Of a stretch of 64,000 bases of DNA, positions 1 through 12,464 are shown piece by piece (the first letter of the stretch is position 1; each line of letters starts with the position of its first letter). This stretch comes from Excoecaria cochinchinensis. Its lineage: Eukaryota; Streptophyta; Magnoliopsida; Malpighiales; Euphorbiaceae. The position numbers were made by a program, and so were the translations under genes. Location of the stretch: positions 10,825,501 through 10,889,500 of the forward strand of contig CANTUQ010000055.1 in the NCBI GenBank assembly GCA_947683425.1. Reading direction: 5' to 3'. The notes below the pieces were generated by a model. It was not told the origin of the DNA. It did no database searches and saw only the letters and a list, made by a program, of their open reading frames with translations.

Positions 1-305
1 GACAAGCTGGTGTTTATCAGTCGCTCAGTTGTGGTTTCACACACCGATAAGCTGGTGTTTCATCAATCATATTCCTCAAAGTCTAGCGCCTTCACACACC
101 AACAAGCTGGTATTTATCAGTCGCTCAGCCGTGGTTTCACAAACCAACAAGCTGGTGTTTTATCAATCACATTCCTCAAAGTCTTGCGCCTTCACACACC
201 GACAAGCCGGTGTTTATCAGTCGCTCAGCCGTGGTTTCACACGTCGACAAGCTGACGTTAATCAATCACGTGACCAACAGTAGTTCCATAACGCTGACAA
301 GCTGG
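1..305 (+). repeat. 100-bp tandem array in the 3' UTR of Tat element A
   Basis: The word acaagctgg recurs at 1, 101 and 201, giving a 100-bp period and about three copies; the array probably continues left of the window. Each unit has two half-units (about 45 and 55 bp) that both end in ttcacacacc. It lies between the pol end (outside the window) and the polypurine tract of element A, where the other Tat elements here also carry arrays. Short open frames across it are repeat translations. Confidence 0.85.
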
Positions 306-399
306 CAAGACAAATTTCGGGAAAGCGACCGCCACAGGTACGATTTTCTCCCCTTCCTTTTTGAATTTTGGCTCACTTATGCACCTAAGTCCTAGAGTT

Positions 400-418
400 C
401 CCCAAAATTGGGGGCAAC
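400..418 (+). other. Polypurine tract of Tat element A
   Basis: ccccaaaattgggggcaac ends directly at the LTR start tgtagacgccggg. The same box precedes the LTRs of B, G and I, so this is the plus-strand priming site. 306-399 is the remaining 3' UTR and matches B at about 9815-9902. Confidence 0.8.
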
Positions 419-634
419 TGTAGACGCCGGGTCCCGAGTCGTTCCAAGATCAGAATTACCCAATGATAAAAGCGATACTTGCCAGTAAAGGTGTCAAAAA
501 TGATGCTCCCCTTGTCGATAATTCCCTTTATTCCTCCAAGAATTTCAATGCGAAATTTTGCATTTTTACTCTCATTTTTTATTTATTTATTTATTTATGT
601 ATTTTTATTTTTATTTTTATTCTATTTTTTTCTA

Positions 635-835
635 TTTATTTTCGTGCGCCGCACGTGTGGGCCATGCCCGTTGTGGAGGCACGGGCGAGCAGCAAGGGCT
701 GCGCGCATCCCTGCGCTCGCACAGCAGGGTGCTGCACGCGTGCACAGCCCCGCGCGCACCCCATTGGGGCGCGTCTCTGGCTGGCGTGCTCGCCCCTTGG
801 CGCACGCGTTTCTCCTCTTTCACGTGGGCATATTT
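635..835. other. GC-rich inverted-repeat island in LTR A
   Basis: About 200 bp of GC-rich DNA with short inverted repeats (for example cgtgcgccgcacgtg) in an otherwise A/T-rich LTR, starting about 215 bp from the LTR 5' end. Equivalent islands lie in LTRs B, C, G and I. Confidence 0.6.
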
Positions 836-1528
836 TGCCCATTTTCTCCCGCTTCTTGCTTTTTCCTGCGATTTTCTCAGTCTATTTTTTTACAGTTCTA
901 TTTTCACGTTTTTATGCTAATTTGGATCAATTAAAAAGAAAGCTTCTTCTATCTCTTTCCATTTTGAGACAGGGCAAAAAAACAAAAGGGGAGCCGTTCT
1001 CTCATTTCAGGAGAATGGCAATTTTATTAAAAAAAAAAGGGTTTTTTTTTAATTTTCTCTCAAGCAAACATTTTTCTTCATCAAAAAAATTCTTAACTTT
1101 CTTTTTTCAAGTTTTAATCTTTGCTTCTCTAAAAACATTTAATCTTGGGTTTGACTTGAGCAAGAAAAATTAATTTTCTTTGTTTATTCATCCCACCAAA
1201 AAATATTTTCTTGAGCTAATTTATTTAAAAACATAGATATTTATACCTTTTTCGGGTATTTTTCACCATAAATTCGACAAGGGGGACGAATCAAGACACC
1301 GTTTTCTTCAATCTATAAAATTCTGAGGGAAAACACTTGGAACCACTCTTATTTATTTCTCCTGTATAATATTCATGGTTATTAACATTTTTGTATTCTG
1401 CTATTAATATTATGTTCATCATCTAATATTTCCTTCAAGGTTTGCACACCCTCAAAACCTCCATTTAGCTAATAGTTTGATTTTTGTGTGGTTTTCTTTT
1501 GGCTTGTTGATGTCGACTCCTCTTCTTC

Positions 1529-1529
1529 C

Positions 1530-1575
<46 letters not shown>

Positions 1576-1629
1576 GTTGGATTTTGTGCTGTCATTATTA
1601 TTATTATTATTTGTCTTAAATATTTATTA

Positions 1630-1708
<79 letters not shown>

Positions 1709-1906
1709 GTCATGTTTATTTATTTCATGCTATTAGTATTATTATTACTACTATTATTTGTTTATTATCATTGTTATTATTACTTTATGTTATTATTAGT
1801 GTCATCGTTTCCTTGTTTGCTTCCATAATATTATTATTACTATTATCATTACTATTTGACTTGGTATTTATGATCATTATTGTCATTATCAGTTGTTCTT
1901 GTTATG

Positions 1907-1962
<56 letters not shown>

Positions 1963-2065
1963 TATTATTATTATTATTATTATTATTGTGATATGTTAAT
2001 ATTAATGTTATTAGTTATTACCATTATTCTCATTATTGTCTTGTATTATTATCATTGTTATTAGC
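1529..2065. repeat. (ATT)n and (CAT)n microsatellites in LTR A
   Basis: Long ATT runs at 1529-1575 and about 1632-1708, a CAT run at 1905-1960, then ATT again to 1987, with degenerate repeats between. The Tyr/Leu/His homopolymer frames here are microsatellite readings, not genes. Confidence 0.95.
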
Positions 2066-3229
2066 ATTATATATTTGTGTTCAACATTTATTTCATTTTT
2101 TTTATTCGATTAATTTTGGTTAGAATTATTACTAATGTTCTTAATATTATATTTCCCGTCTGAGATTTTATTTTGAGTGGCATTATGTGAACATCCCCGT
2201 GACTTCTCGAATGGGTCGTTATGCGTAGAGGGACACATGGGTTTGGTGAGATCTTTTCAATCCCTTTTTATGTGTTTTGTATGTGTTTATAAATACCTAT
2301 TTTACTTACGCACGCGTGCGATAAAAAATCACAAAAATATTTCTATATCTAAATTGAGAATTTCACTAATAAAATTGGGACCAACGTCCCTCATTTTAGC
2401 TAAGGAATGAAAAATAGCACAGACAAAATGAAGAGTTAGTTTTCTCCAAAAATGGGATCACTCATCCTGGTTTTCCAACTCAACAATCAAATGACTCTTC
2501 GAACCCTCTTTAAACAAACGTGAAGAAACCAATGTTCCTAAACCTTTAAACAAACACAAAGGAACCAATGTTCCAACCCAAAATGAATATCCCGATTTAT
2601 GTATGTTTCCCATGTACTTGATTTTGTTTGATTATTTTAGGGTTTAAGTTCATTTCTTTTGGGCTCTTGTAATTATTTTTGGGGCAATATCATTTAATTT
2701 TGGGACTGTATTCCGTCCCAACCTGTATCTTTAGCCTCCTTTCATTAGGGGTTGTATTCCGCCCCTATCTCTTATGTAATTGTGTGCTTGTGTGTTTATC
2801 GCTTTCCTTAATTACTTCATTTACCACTTTCTTTATCGCTTTTCTTTATTTTCTTTACGTGCTCTTAATGCACCTTTAATTTAAATGCATTAATCATGTG
2901 AGATGAGAGATAGAATTTTAGTGAGTTAAAAACTCATTTATAATTAACCAAAGCGTGAATAAGAGGGGAGTTCCAAACACCAATCTCTGGTCTTGACCAA
3001 TAAGAGGTTAGAGACCTTTCCCAATTGCACGTGAATTGGGTGGCGACTCTATGATACCCCAAAGGTGCCCAAAGGTGCCATGGGGCTAAATGTTCCTTTC
3101 CAATGTTCTATTGGGAAGGAAGCATCCAAAATGTCTCATGGCACCCATGATCAAAAAGACGCGAACCAATCCCTCGAATCCTAAAAGCGAATTCTGCGAG
3201 TGCCCTTGCTGGGTTCGGCGCGTGTCACA

Positions 3230-5219
3230 GTTACGACACTACTTTCACTCCTTCAGTGTATAGGCGGTTGCCAAGCATAACCCGCTCAGGTACCTTCAAG
3301 AAGCACCCTCTCTACTAGGAAAAATGGAAAGATGGTTATTATTGTTGCAAGAGTTCGATATCAAATACCTCACCAGGAAAACCATTAAGGGAAGAGCTAT
3401 AGCTGAGTTCTTGGCTAAACACCCTGTTGAGAGAGACCAGTTCGAGTACAATTTCCTAGATGAAGATGTCATGGCCATAGCAGTACAAGGGTGGCAGTTG
3501 TTCTTCGATGGGGCAGTTAACAGTAAAGGGGCAGCAGCAGGGATTATTCTTACAACCCCGGATGGTGAGATGCTGCCATTAGTCAAAATGTTGAGGTACA
3601 AGGCTACCAATAATGAAGTGGAATATGAAGCTTACAACTTCGGATTGGAAGCACTGCTTTCTCTGGGGGCAAAGATCGCAGAAGTCTTCGGAGACTCGTC
3701 CTTAGGAATCCATCAGATCAAAGGGGAATGATCAGTTAAGAAAGAGAGGTTGTTGCCTTATGTGAAGTACTTGAGAATGTTGAGTAGCTAGTTTGAGACT
3801 TGTACTTTTTATTTCATCCCCAGGGATAAAAATCAATTGGCTGATGCTCTCGCGATGTTGGTGTCCATGTGCGATAATCCAACTGGGGTTGCTATGAGAC
3901 CCGTGTTGATCTCTATTGCGAAAAAGCCTTATTTTGAAGCTGAGCAGGTAATGGATGTTGAGGTTGCCAATGGAAGCCCTTGGTACTATGATATTCAGAA
4001 TTACTTAAAAAAGTCAGTGTTTCCAGAGGAAGCCACCGAGAAAGACCAAAGAATAGTTAGAAAGTTATCCACCCAATTCATCAGTGTAAATGGCACTTTG
4101 TATAAGAGGCAAGCTGATGGTATCCAATTAAGATGTTTAAAAGAGAAAAAAGCGGAAAGAGTTGTGGAAGAGGTTTATGTCGGAGTCTGTGGAGCTCACA
4201 TGAATGGCTTAGCCTTAGCGAAGAAGATCATGCGCCAGGGATTTTATTGGCTCATAATGGATACGGATTGTTCAAAATATGTGAAGCAATGCCAGTTATG
4301 CCAACAGTACGCGAATTTGAGGCATGTGCCAGTTTCAGAGTTACATAATTTGACATCACCATGGCCATTGGCAGCTTGGGGAATAGACATCATAGGTGAG
4401 ATGCATCCTACAGCTTCTAATGGGTACAGGTTTATCATAGTCGCCATTAATTACTTCACTAAATAGGTCGAAGCTGAATTTTTCAAGAAGGTTGATGCCC
4501 GGGACATGGATAAGTTCATCGAGCCGAATTTGATATGCAGATATGGCCTCCCACACCGCATTGTGTCTAATAATGGGGTACAGTTCTTCAAAGAAACTAA
4601 ACAGATGCTTCAGAAATATGGAATCCAGCATCATAAGTCTTTTCCTTACCGACCTCAGGCTAATGGCGCAGTTGAAGCAGTGAATAAGAATGTTAAAAGA
4701 ATATTGACAAAGATGGTTCAGAGCTATAAACACTGAAAGCTACCTTTTGCACTATAGGGTTATAGAACCACAGTCAGAACTTCTACAAGAGTGACACCAT
4801 TCTCTTTGGTATATGGAACTGAAGCAGTTTTGCCAGTTAAAATTGAGCTAAAATCCTTAAGGGTAGTTATGGAAGCCGAGATTCTAGAAGCAGAATGGGC
4901 ACAACAGTGATTATTGCAGTTGAATCTATTGGATGAAGATAGATTGCGAGCCCATTATCATAATCAGATTTACTAGAAGAGGCTAGCTCGGTCTTTTAGC
5001 AAGAAAGTACGAAAGCAGCCATTGAAAGAAGGGGATTTGGTCTTTAAGATGATGAGGCTAGGGGTCCCAGACATATGGGGAAAATTCAGGCCAACATGGG
5101 AAGGTCCGTTTGTGCTGAAAAAGTTACTAACAAAAGGAGCAGCAATTTTAGCAAACAGCGATGGGAATGAATTTAAAGACCCGATCAATATTGATAGACT
5201 AAAAAGGTTCTATGGCTAA
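3230..5219 (+). pseudogene. Decayed pol of Tat element B (RNase H end, archaeal-type RNase H, integrase)
   Basis: In a single frame this stretch matches the C-terminal third of the intact polyprotein of element I (minus strand, 57430-55429). Visible parts are the end of the gypsy RNase H, the second archaeal-type RNase H (FFDGA at about 3508; NNEVEYEA, where I has NNEAEYEA), and integrase with the zinc-finger CQLCQQ, WGIDIIGEM and NGAVEAVNKN; the second catalytic Asp is lost (VSNNG against VSDNG in I). I see eight in-frame stops, at 3261, 3729, 3789, 4464, 4734, 4755, 4908 and 4974, and no frameshift. The 5' part of B's pol lies left of the window, displaced by element A. Dead copy; identity is secure. 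Confidence 0.9.
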
Positions 5220-5643
5220 AGACCAAAAATCAAAAGATGAGAATAAATGCCCTGCGGGTTAAAAACCGAAAAAAATGCGGCCTTGCTAAAATTAGGCGCC
5301 CTGTCAGGGTGAAAATCGAAAAAGGCATCCTGGGCAAAAATTAAGGGCCAAGAGAAATTGTTCAATCGAGAAAACCCAAGATGGCCGATTGATAACAGGA
5401 GTTTGATGCTTACAAGATCTATTCCGAGATTAGGTGTAGTCTTGTGCATTTGAATTATTGCCAAATAAGGATAATGTATGATGAAATCATATAGAAATGT
5501 ACACAATTTAGCAATGAATAAAAGGATTCAGTTTGCATTTTCATTAGTTTTTAGTTTTGCTTAAAAAGAAATATATTATTCATTTATCTAATGACTATTG
5601 TCTAATCATTTTCATCGAAAGGTGTCTAAGCAAATTGTGCTGG
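5220..5643 (+). other. 3' UTR of Tat element B, first part
   Basis: Begins directly after the pol stop and matches the 3' UTR of element I (about 55428-55010 on the other strand). It contains two related modules built on CCCTG...AAAAACCGAAAAA at 5249-5340. It is interrupted at 5644 by solo LTR C; 5639-5643 (gctgg) is the target-site duplication. Confidence 0.8.
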
Positions 5644-7893
5644 TGTTACGCGCGCCGAACCCCGTAGGACGCCCCGAAGGTCCGCTCTTAGGGCTTCCAA
5701 GAGAGGTTCATGAAAACTTGTAAGGTATTTACAAGTGCGTCTATTTTGGGCAACAAGGAGGTTTCTTAGAGTCGCCACCCAATAGAACATTGGGACAGGT
5801 CGTCTAGCCTCGGTGAGCCTAAGACGGCGCATAATATCCATTTTGGGCAAGCTAAAGGGATCTTGGAGATATCATCCCAATAGAACACTGGAATGATCCT
5901 CTAACCTCGTGGAGCCTAGGATTGTAAATTTAAGTCTTTTGGTGGGACACAAGAGGTGTCTTGGAGATCCCATCCCAATGAAACATCGGAATGGTCCTCT
6001 CGCCTCGTTGAGCCCAAAGACCAGAGATGGTTCGGGACTTCTCATTTATTCATACCTTGGTTATTTTATAATTAAGTTTTGAATTTAAGTTTTCATCCCT
6101 TTTCTCATACATTTCAATGCAATAATTAGAGCGCAAGTTTGATCATTCAACGAAAACGATAAATAAAAGGGCAAATAAAATAAAGTACATGAAAATAAAA
6201 TACAACAAAACTAGGGGCAGAATACAACCCCCATTGTAAATAAAATACAAAATCATACATAAAACGGGGTATTTATTGAGAATGAGGACATTGGTTCTCT
6301 CATGCATAATTAAATAAAACAATTTTGATGGTGACAATGTATTTGGATGAAAAACTAGGACATTGGTCCAATTTTATTTGGAAAAACCAATTTATTTTAT
6401 AGAAATACTTTTGTGTGATTTTTTAATTAAGCGTGCATAAAAACTATTTCATTTAACAATTATATAACAAATAAATCAAAAATAAACAAAGGAAAATTAA
6501 CATGTACAATAAAATGATCAAACCCCGAATCTCCTCCTTCACTTACATGGATGCACAAATAAGAAAAAATACGGATTTGAAACCATAAAAACAAAGACAA
6601 ATAAAATTTATGTTAGTAATTAAACCAAAGAAATTAATTAAATGCATAAAACAATAAATCATAGATTAGAATAAATAAAACATGCATTATATACGACAAG
6701 TCAATTAAATAACATATTAAAATAAATCGATTAACATATTAAATAAAACAAATAATGATAATAATAATAAAATGAGATAAGAGAAAAATAATATTTAGAA
6801 ATATTAGATCTATGTACAAAAACACATGAAATAAATAAAAACAAAATAAATGTAAACATCTACATGATTAACAATTAAATATAAGCAAAATAAATAAAAG
6901 AAAAATAAAAGTTAAGGGATCAAGTCTAGAATATTTACCCTAAGATTTGGATTCGATTGATGATGAAAATAATTGATTTTCCTTATTGCAATTCACAAAA
7001 TAGGGATAAAAATGTAAATAATAAAAATTGAAAATTTATTCCAAGAGAAAATTGATAAAAAATTGGAAGGAAAGAAATTAATTCTTGAAGACAAAGAATT
7101 GATTTCTTTGTTTCAAGAACAATTATTTTTGATAGAAAAGATGAAATATATGAAAACAAAATTAATCTTCACGAACAAAAAATTATTTTCAAAAAAATAT
7201 TTTTGATAAAAAGATCCAATATTCAAGAACAAGCGAAAGATTTTTCTTGTCTCAATAAAAATTCTAAATCAAAAATTGAATTTCTTAATCTTAGAATTTT
7301 ATTTGGAGAAAAGAAGTGTCAAAAAAGATGGAGAGAATTCTTTTTAGAAGAAAAGAGAAAAAAGAAGATGAAAAATGATCTCCCCCAAAATCCTCCAATT
7401 TTCCCACTTAAAATGAGAAAAAAGGAAAAAAATTGATTTATGGAAGAAAAATCAGATTTTTAATTAATTCCCTTGATTTTGGGTGTAAAAATGGAAGAAG
7501 AAATTCAAAATCCCGAAATTTGGGTAAAAAAAGGTCAAAAATAGGAGAAAAATGAAATCTAGGCGAAAAAACGGCGATTTCGGCGAAATTTGGGTGATCT
7601 GGGCGACCGACGCCCGACGGGTGTCCGCGGCGCGCGATCCTAAGCGACGCCCTACGCTCGCGTGCGCGCTGCCGCGCCCGACACTCACCGAAATTGTTTT
7701 TTTAAATATGACTAAAAAAACACCAAAATTTTCAAATATCATTTTTAAAACTAATTTTTAATATTTTTTTGTTTTTCATTCTAAATTGCAAATTTTGCAA
7801 GGAAACTATCAATTTCAACGGTTTTTGCCTGTGAAGTCAATTATCATCATTGGGTAAATTCGATCTAGGCTGACTGAGTACCCGGTGTCTACA
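5644..7893 (-). mobile_element. Solo Tat LTR C inserted in element B
   Basis: Reads tgttacgcgcgcc ... ggtgtctaca on the plus strand, the reverse of the Tat LTR termini. It is flanked by gctgg (5639-5643) and gctag (7894-7898), a 5-bp target duplication with one transition, and B's 3' UTR resumes straight after it. With no internal region, it is a solo LTR left by recombination between two LTRs. It has a PBS-like 12-mer (5767-5778), three diverged stem-loop modules (about 5759-6020) and a GC-rich patch (7600-7690). Frames such as 7203-7436 are A/T-rich shadows. Confidence 0.9.
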
Positions 7894-8885
7894 GCTAGTC
7901 ATCCTTAAGGGAGGTTCTGATAATAGCCTTCACTTCTCTTGTAGCCGCACCGAAAAAAAAGAAGAAGGCTGTTAGTGTTGAAAACCGTGACTGGCTCTCT
8001 AAGCAAAAGTTAGGCCGAAGGGCAGGGTGAAAACATGGAAATAGGCAGTCTGCCCTACAAAAAAAATAAAATAAATAAAAGCCGCTAAATTGGGTTGGGT
8101 CCATTCCAGGCAAAAATTCGGTACAAGGTTATGTGAAAATCCCCCAAGGGACGCATTTCCCGTAAAGAAAAGCTAGTGTGAAAATCCACAAGGGACGCAC
8201 TACCTTTAAAACAATGACTTTCGATGCTTGGAGCGATAAGGCGACATTACTTTAGATGATCTTCCTTCAGTCATGTAATGTATAATTCGGGACATGAGTC
8301 GGAATCCTGGGCATATGATCATTGATGGGGGGGCAAAGATGCACACGGGTCAGTTCTCTTTGAAAGGTTTACGGGTCAGTGTCCATAAGCTAAGATGATA
8401 CCTCTGGATCCTCAGGGGCATCGTACAAGGCGAGCAGCCAAGACATATGCTCAACGGACCCCTAATCACCTAGGACGTGGTCTATCTATTTTTGCATGCA
8501 TTCCATACCATTCTTTAGCAAGCATCTGCATAAGACCATTTACACATGCACACATAATCTTTTTTATATACATTTGTGCTAATGACTTTGCAGGAAAAGG
8601 CCGAAATGAGGGACAGCTACGACAAGATGAAGTTAAGATGAAGACCCCAAAAGTTGAAATCAAGTGAGCCCTTACAGGCATTATTTTTAAGTCATTTTTC
8701 TAAGGCATTCTTAGTCTTTTCGGGGCATTATCTATAAATCCTTTCTCCAAGGCTTTTTTTAGTTTTTTCGGACCATTATCTTTAAGTGCTTCTTCCAAGG
8801 TAGTCTCAGTCTCTTGGAGCGTTATCCTTCGAAGCATTAAACTTCTTCCAAAATATTCCAAATCCTTTCAATCCACGAGGATGCC
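7894..8885 (+). other. 3' UTR of Tat element B, second part
   Basis: Continues element B after solo LTR C and matches the 3' UTR of element I at about 55000-54600 on the other strand. It includes a stem-loop module at 8020-8055 and paired modules built on GTGAAAATCC and AAGGGACGCA at 8130-8210. No credible gene. Confidence 0.75.
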
Positions 8886-9780
8886 TGCATTTTGTAGTCT
8901 TGTCTGCGACTCGATGCATCACCATCTACGGATGGCACCTGCACTTTTAGTAGTCTGGAGTAGACTCAGTGCAGTCCTTTGAGGTGGACATTTTCTGCAT
9001 TTTGTAGTCTTGTCAGCGACTCGATGCATCGTCATCTGCAGATGGCACCTACACTTTTAGTAGTCTGGAGCAGACTCGGTGCAGTCCTCTGAGGAGGACA
9101 TTTCTTGCATTTGGTAGTCTTGTCAGTGACTTGATGCATCGCCATCTACGGATGGCACCTGCACTTTTAGTAGTCTGGAGCAGACTCGGTGCAGTCCTCT
9201 GAGAAGGACATTTCCTGCGTTTTGTAGTCTTGTCAGCGAGCGGATGGCACTTGCGCTTTTAGTAGTCTGGAGCAGACTCGGTGCAGTCCTCTAAGGAGGA
9301 CATTTCCTACGCTTGGTAGTCTTGTCAGCGACTCGATGCATCGCCATCTGCGGATGGCACCTGCACTTTTAGTAGTCTGGAGTAGACTCGGTGTAGTCCT
9401 CTGAGGAGGACATTTCCTGCGTTTTGTAGTCTTGTCAGCGAGCGGATGGCACCTGCACTTTTAGTAGTCTGGAGCAGACTCGGTGCAGTCCTCTGAGGAA
9501 GACATTTCCTGCGTTTGGTAGTCTTGTTAGCGACTCGACGCATCGCCATCTACGGATGGCACCTGCACTTTTAGTAGTCTGGAGCAGACTCGGTGCAGTC
9601 CTCTGTGGAGGACATTTCTCGCGTTTTGTAAGTTTAGAGCAGAATCGGAGCATCACCATCTAAGGATGGCATCCGCACTTTCTGAGTTTGGAGCAAGCTC
9701 GGTGCAGCTCAGGAGAGAAATTTTCGCACTTTGTAAGTCTGTAGCAGGCTCAGTGCAACCCAGAAGGATAACAATCACTC
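8886..9780 (+). repeat. 110-bp tandem array (with 92-bp variants) in the 3' UTR of element B
   Basis: Units start at 8886, 8996, 9106, 9216, 9308, 9418, 9510 and 9620. Six spacings are 110 or 92 bp: the 92-bp units (starting 9216 and 9418) both lack the same 18 bp, and the others are 110. The final part is degenerate. Its sequence is unrelated to the arrays in A, G and I. Confidence 0.9.
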
Positions 9781-9902
9781 TACATTCTAGATGGTGACTT
9801 AAAGAGATGATTCTCGTGGCAGCAGGAAGGAGGCAGCCTCAGGTATACGCTTCTTTCCCTTTCCTAAATTTTGGCTCACCAAGGCACCCATGCACTAGAT
9901 TC

Positions 9903-9920
9903 CCCAAAATTAGGGGTAAC
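9903..9920 (+). other. Polypurine tract of Tat element B
   Basis: cccaaaattaggggtaac directly precedes the LTR start. It differs from the A tract by transitions, in keeping with B's age. Confidence 0.75.
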
Positions 9921-10145
9921 TATAGACACCGGGTCCTGAGACAGCTTAGATCAGGATTACCCAATTATGAAATTAAGTGTGCCTGTTTTCAGGCAAAAAT
10001 GAAAGTTGAAAGTGATGGTTTTCTTGTCAAAATTTATTTATTTAAAATAAATAAAAATGTATTTTAAAAATATTTTAAAAATTATTTTAAGAGAAAAAAA
10101 GTGAGTTTTGGAAGTATTGTGTTTTAGAAAAATTAAAAAAAAATG

Positions 10146-10345
10146 CGAGTGTCGGGGTGCGGCAGCGCCCAGTGCGCAGGCGGAGCGCGCTCGCCCGCGC
10201 GCTGGGCTACGCACAGCGCAAGCTGGCGCCGCGCTCGAACGACGCACTAGGCATTTCCCGCGCACTTGTGCACGTGCGGTGACACCCGTCGGGCCCTCCG
10301 ACGGACGTCGATCACCCCTGTGCGCGCCCACGCATCCCCGACAGC
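10146..10345. other. GC-rich inverted-repeat island in LTR B
   Basis: About 200 bp, strongly GC-rich, 225 bp from the LTR start. Inverted pairs include gtcgggccctccgac and the flanking tcggggtgcg / cgcatccccga. The open frames on both strands here are composition artefacts. Confidence 0.6.
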
Positions 10346-11020
10346 TCTTTTAGCCGTTTTTGCTCATTTTTTAAGTGTTTTTCTTTATTTTTTTTATACA
10401 ATTTAATTTTAAAACCTTTTGGATTCTAAATGTTTCAAATTCATTAGTTTTTTGTGGTTATGGGAATTAAATTGATTTTAATTTTTTTATTAAAAATCTG
10501 ATTTTTTAGGGAGGTATAAAATCATTTTTAGAGAGAGAATTAAGGGGGGATTTTCTTTAGAAAAAATATTTTCTTCTTCTTTCTCTTCAAGAGCAAATTC
10601 TCTCATTTTTTTAAAGGACTTTCCTACGTTAATTCTTAAGGCAAAAAGAACAATTTTTGTTCTTGGGAATTTTCTTCCTTTTTATTTAACAATTTTTATC
10701 TTGAGACAAATAAATTAATTATTTGTTCTTGAGATAAAATTTCTCTTCAATATTTTATTTTTCTAATATCATTCTTACAAATCAAGACAAGGAGATTAAT
10801 CACTTACCTTCGTTCATCACATCAAATTTTGAGAGTAAGCATTCTTGGCTCAATTTTTAATTCAATTTTTAATTTAATTTTTATTTAGAATTAATTAGTC
10901 ATCATGTAGATTTTTAAATCTTTTGTTGTTTTTTTTTATTGTTTATGTGGTTTAGTTATGTAATTTGATATTCTTAGTATAATGCATTTTATTCTTGCAT
11001 ATTTAATTTGATTCTTCATC

Positions 11021-11370
<350 letters not shown>

Positions 11371-12153
11371 GTTGAATTTTATCATTATTATTTTTATGTT
11401 TTCATGCATGTTGAATTTTATTGTTATTATTTTATACTTTTTTATGCATGTTGAATTGTTAATATGATAAGTTGCATATTTTTATTATGTCATTTAATTG
11501 ATTTGTCATACATGATGTATTTTTATTTTATTTTTTTTATGTTGTATGTTTAAATTTATTTTTTGTTACTAACATCACTTTTATTTGTATTTTTTATTTC
11601 AATACTCATTTTTTTATGTGTGAGTTTTTCTCAATGGCAAGTGGGAGCCCATGGAGATTTGAAGATACCATTTGGGAGTTATTTGTCATTTTTATTGTTT
11701 TTCATTATTTTGGGTTTATTTATTTTATCCTATAATTTGTAATAAGTTTATTTTTAGGCACGTTAAAAAGAAAATCACAAAAATATTTTTATTAAATTAA
11801 CTTGAAACTTTTTCTAATAAAATGGGACCAATGTCCTAGTTTTTTTACACCTAAATAAACCATCACCTTTAATACATTTTTTTAAAGTGCATGCGAGGAC
11901 CAATGTCCTCATCCTTAATAAATAACCCATTTTATGTATGATTTGTATTTTATTTACAATGGGGGTTGTATTCTACCCCTAGTTTTATTGTAATTTATTG
12001 TAATTTTATTTACTTTATTTACCGCTTTTATTATGTGATTGACATGCGCATTAAATTATTGCATTTGAATTGAATGGGAAATGAGATGAAACGCTAAACT
12101 AAAAACTCAATTATAATTTTAATCAAGGTATGAATAAATGGGAAGTCCCGAAC

Positions 12154-12464
12154 TGTAACACCCCCTAACCACCTGTAGAGATTTACTACGATGACTATGG
12201 AGTGTTACAACACAAACACATGTGCTTTAAACAATTCCACAAACAAAGTTCCGAATTAATAAATTTCTTTCATCAATAACACTGGATTACAAACTAAGAA
12301 TCCATACATTACATTACAAACACTTTTTGTCTTACAATAGTTTTGCGTTAAAAAATACAACTTTAGTGATACAAAACTTAGTTCAATATACATACTTACT
12401 AACAATACCCTTTTTGTACTTATTACAAAATAATTTATATAAAACACCGAATTCCTAATGTGTT
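12154..12464 (-). mobile_element. Tekay-type solo LTR H, left fragment (LTR 3' end)
   Basis: Plus strand starts tgtaacacccccta; with 21406-24819 it forms one LTR of about 3.7 kb in minus orientation, ending gggccattaca at 24819. The flanks cgaac (12149-12153) and tgaac (24820-24824) are a target duplication with one transition. Element D inserted here and duplicated gtgtt. Confidence 0.85.

Larger units (their letters stand above)
419..3229 (+). mobile_element. 3' LTR of Tat/Ogre-like element A
   Basis: Begins TGTAGACGCCGGG and ends GCGTGTCACA, the termini shared by every Tat LTR in this window. It follows a polypurine tract, so it is the 3' LTR of an element whose body lies left of position 1. 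Its right end abuts a pol reading frame in mid-codon, so A inserted into element B; the first bases after it (gttac) should be one copy of the target duplication. It holds a GC-rich island (about 635-835), trinucleotide microsatellites, and a PBS-like 12-mer near 3040. Its short open frames have no recognisable domain. Confidence 0.85.

Noticed and set aside
463..1173. 236-codon frame and its overlaps in LTR A
   Set aside because: Reads through the GC island and homopolymer-rich LTR sequence; no domain and no counterpart frame in other Tat LTRs.
1477..2064. 195-codon Tyr/Leu/His-rich frame
   Set aside because: Translation of ATT and CAT microsatellites.
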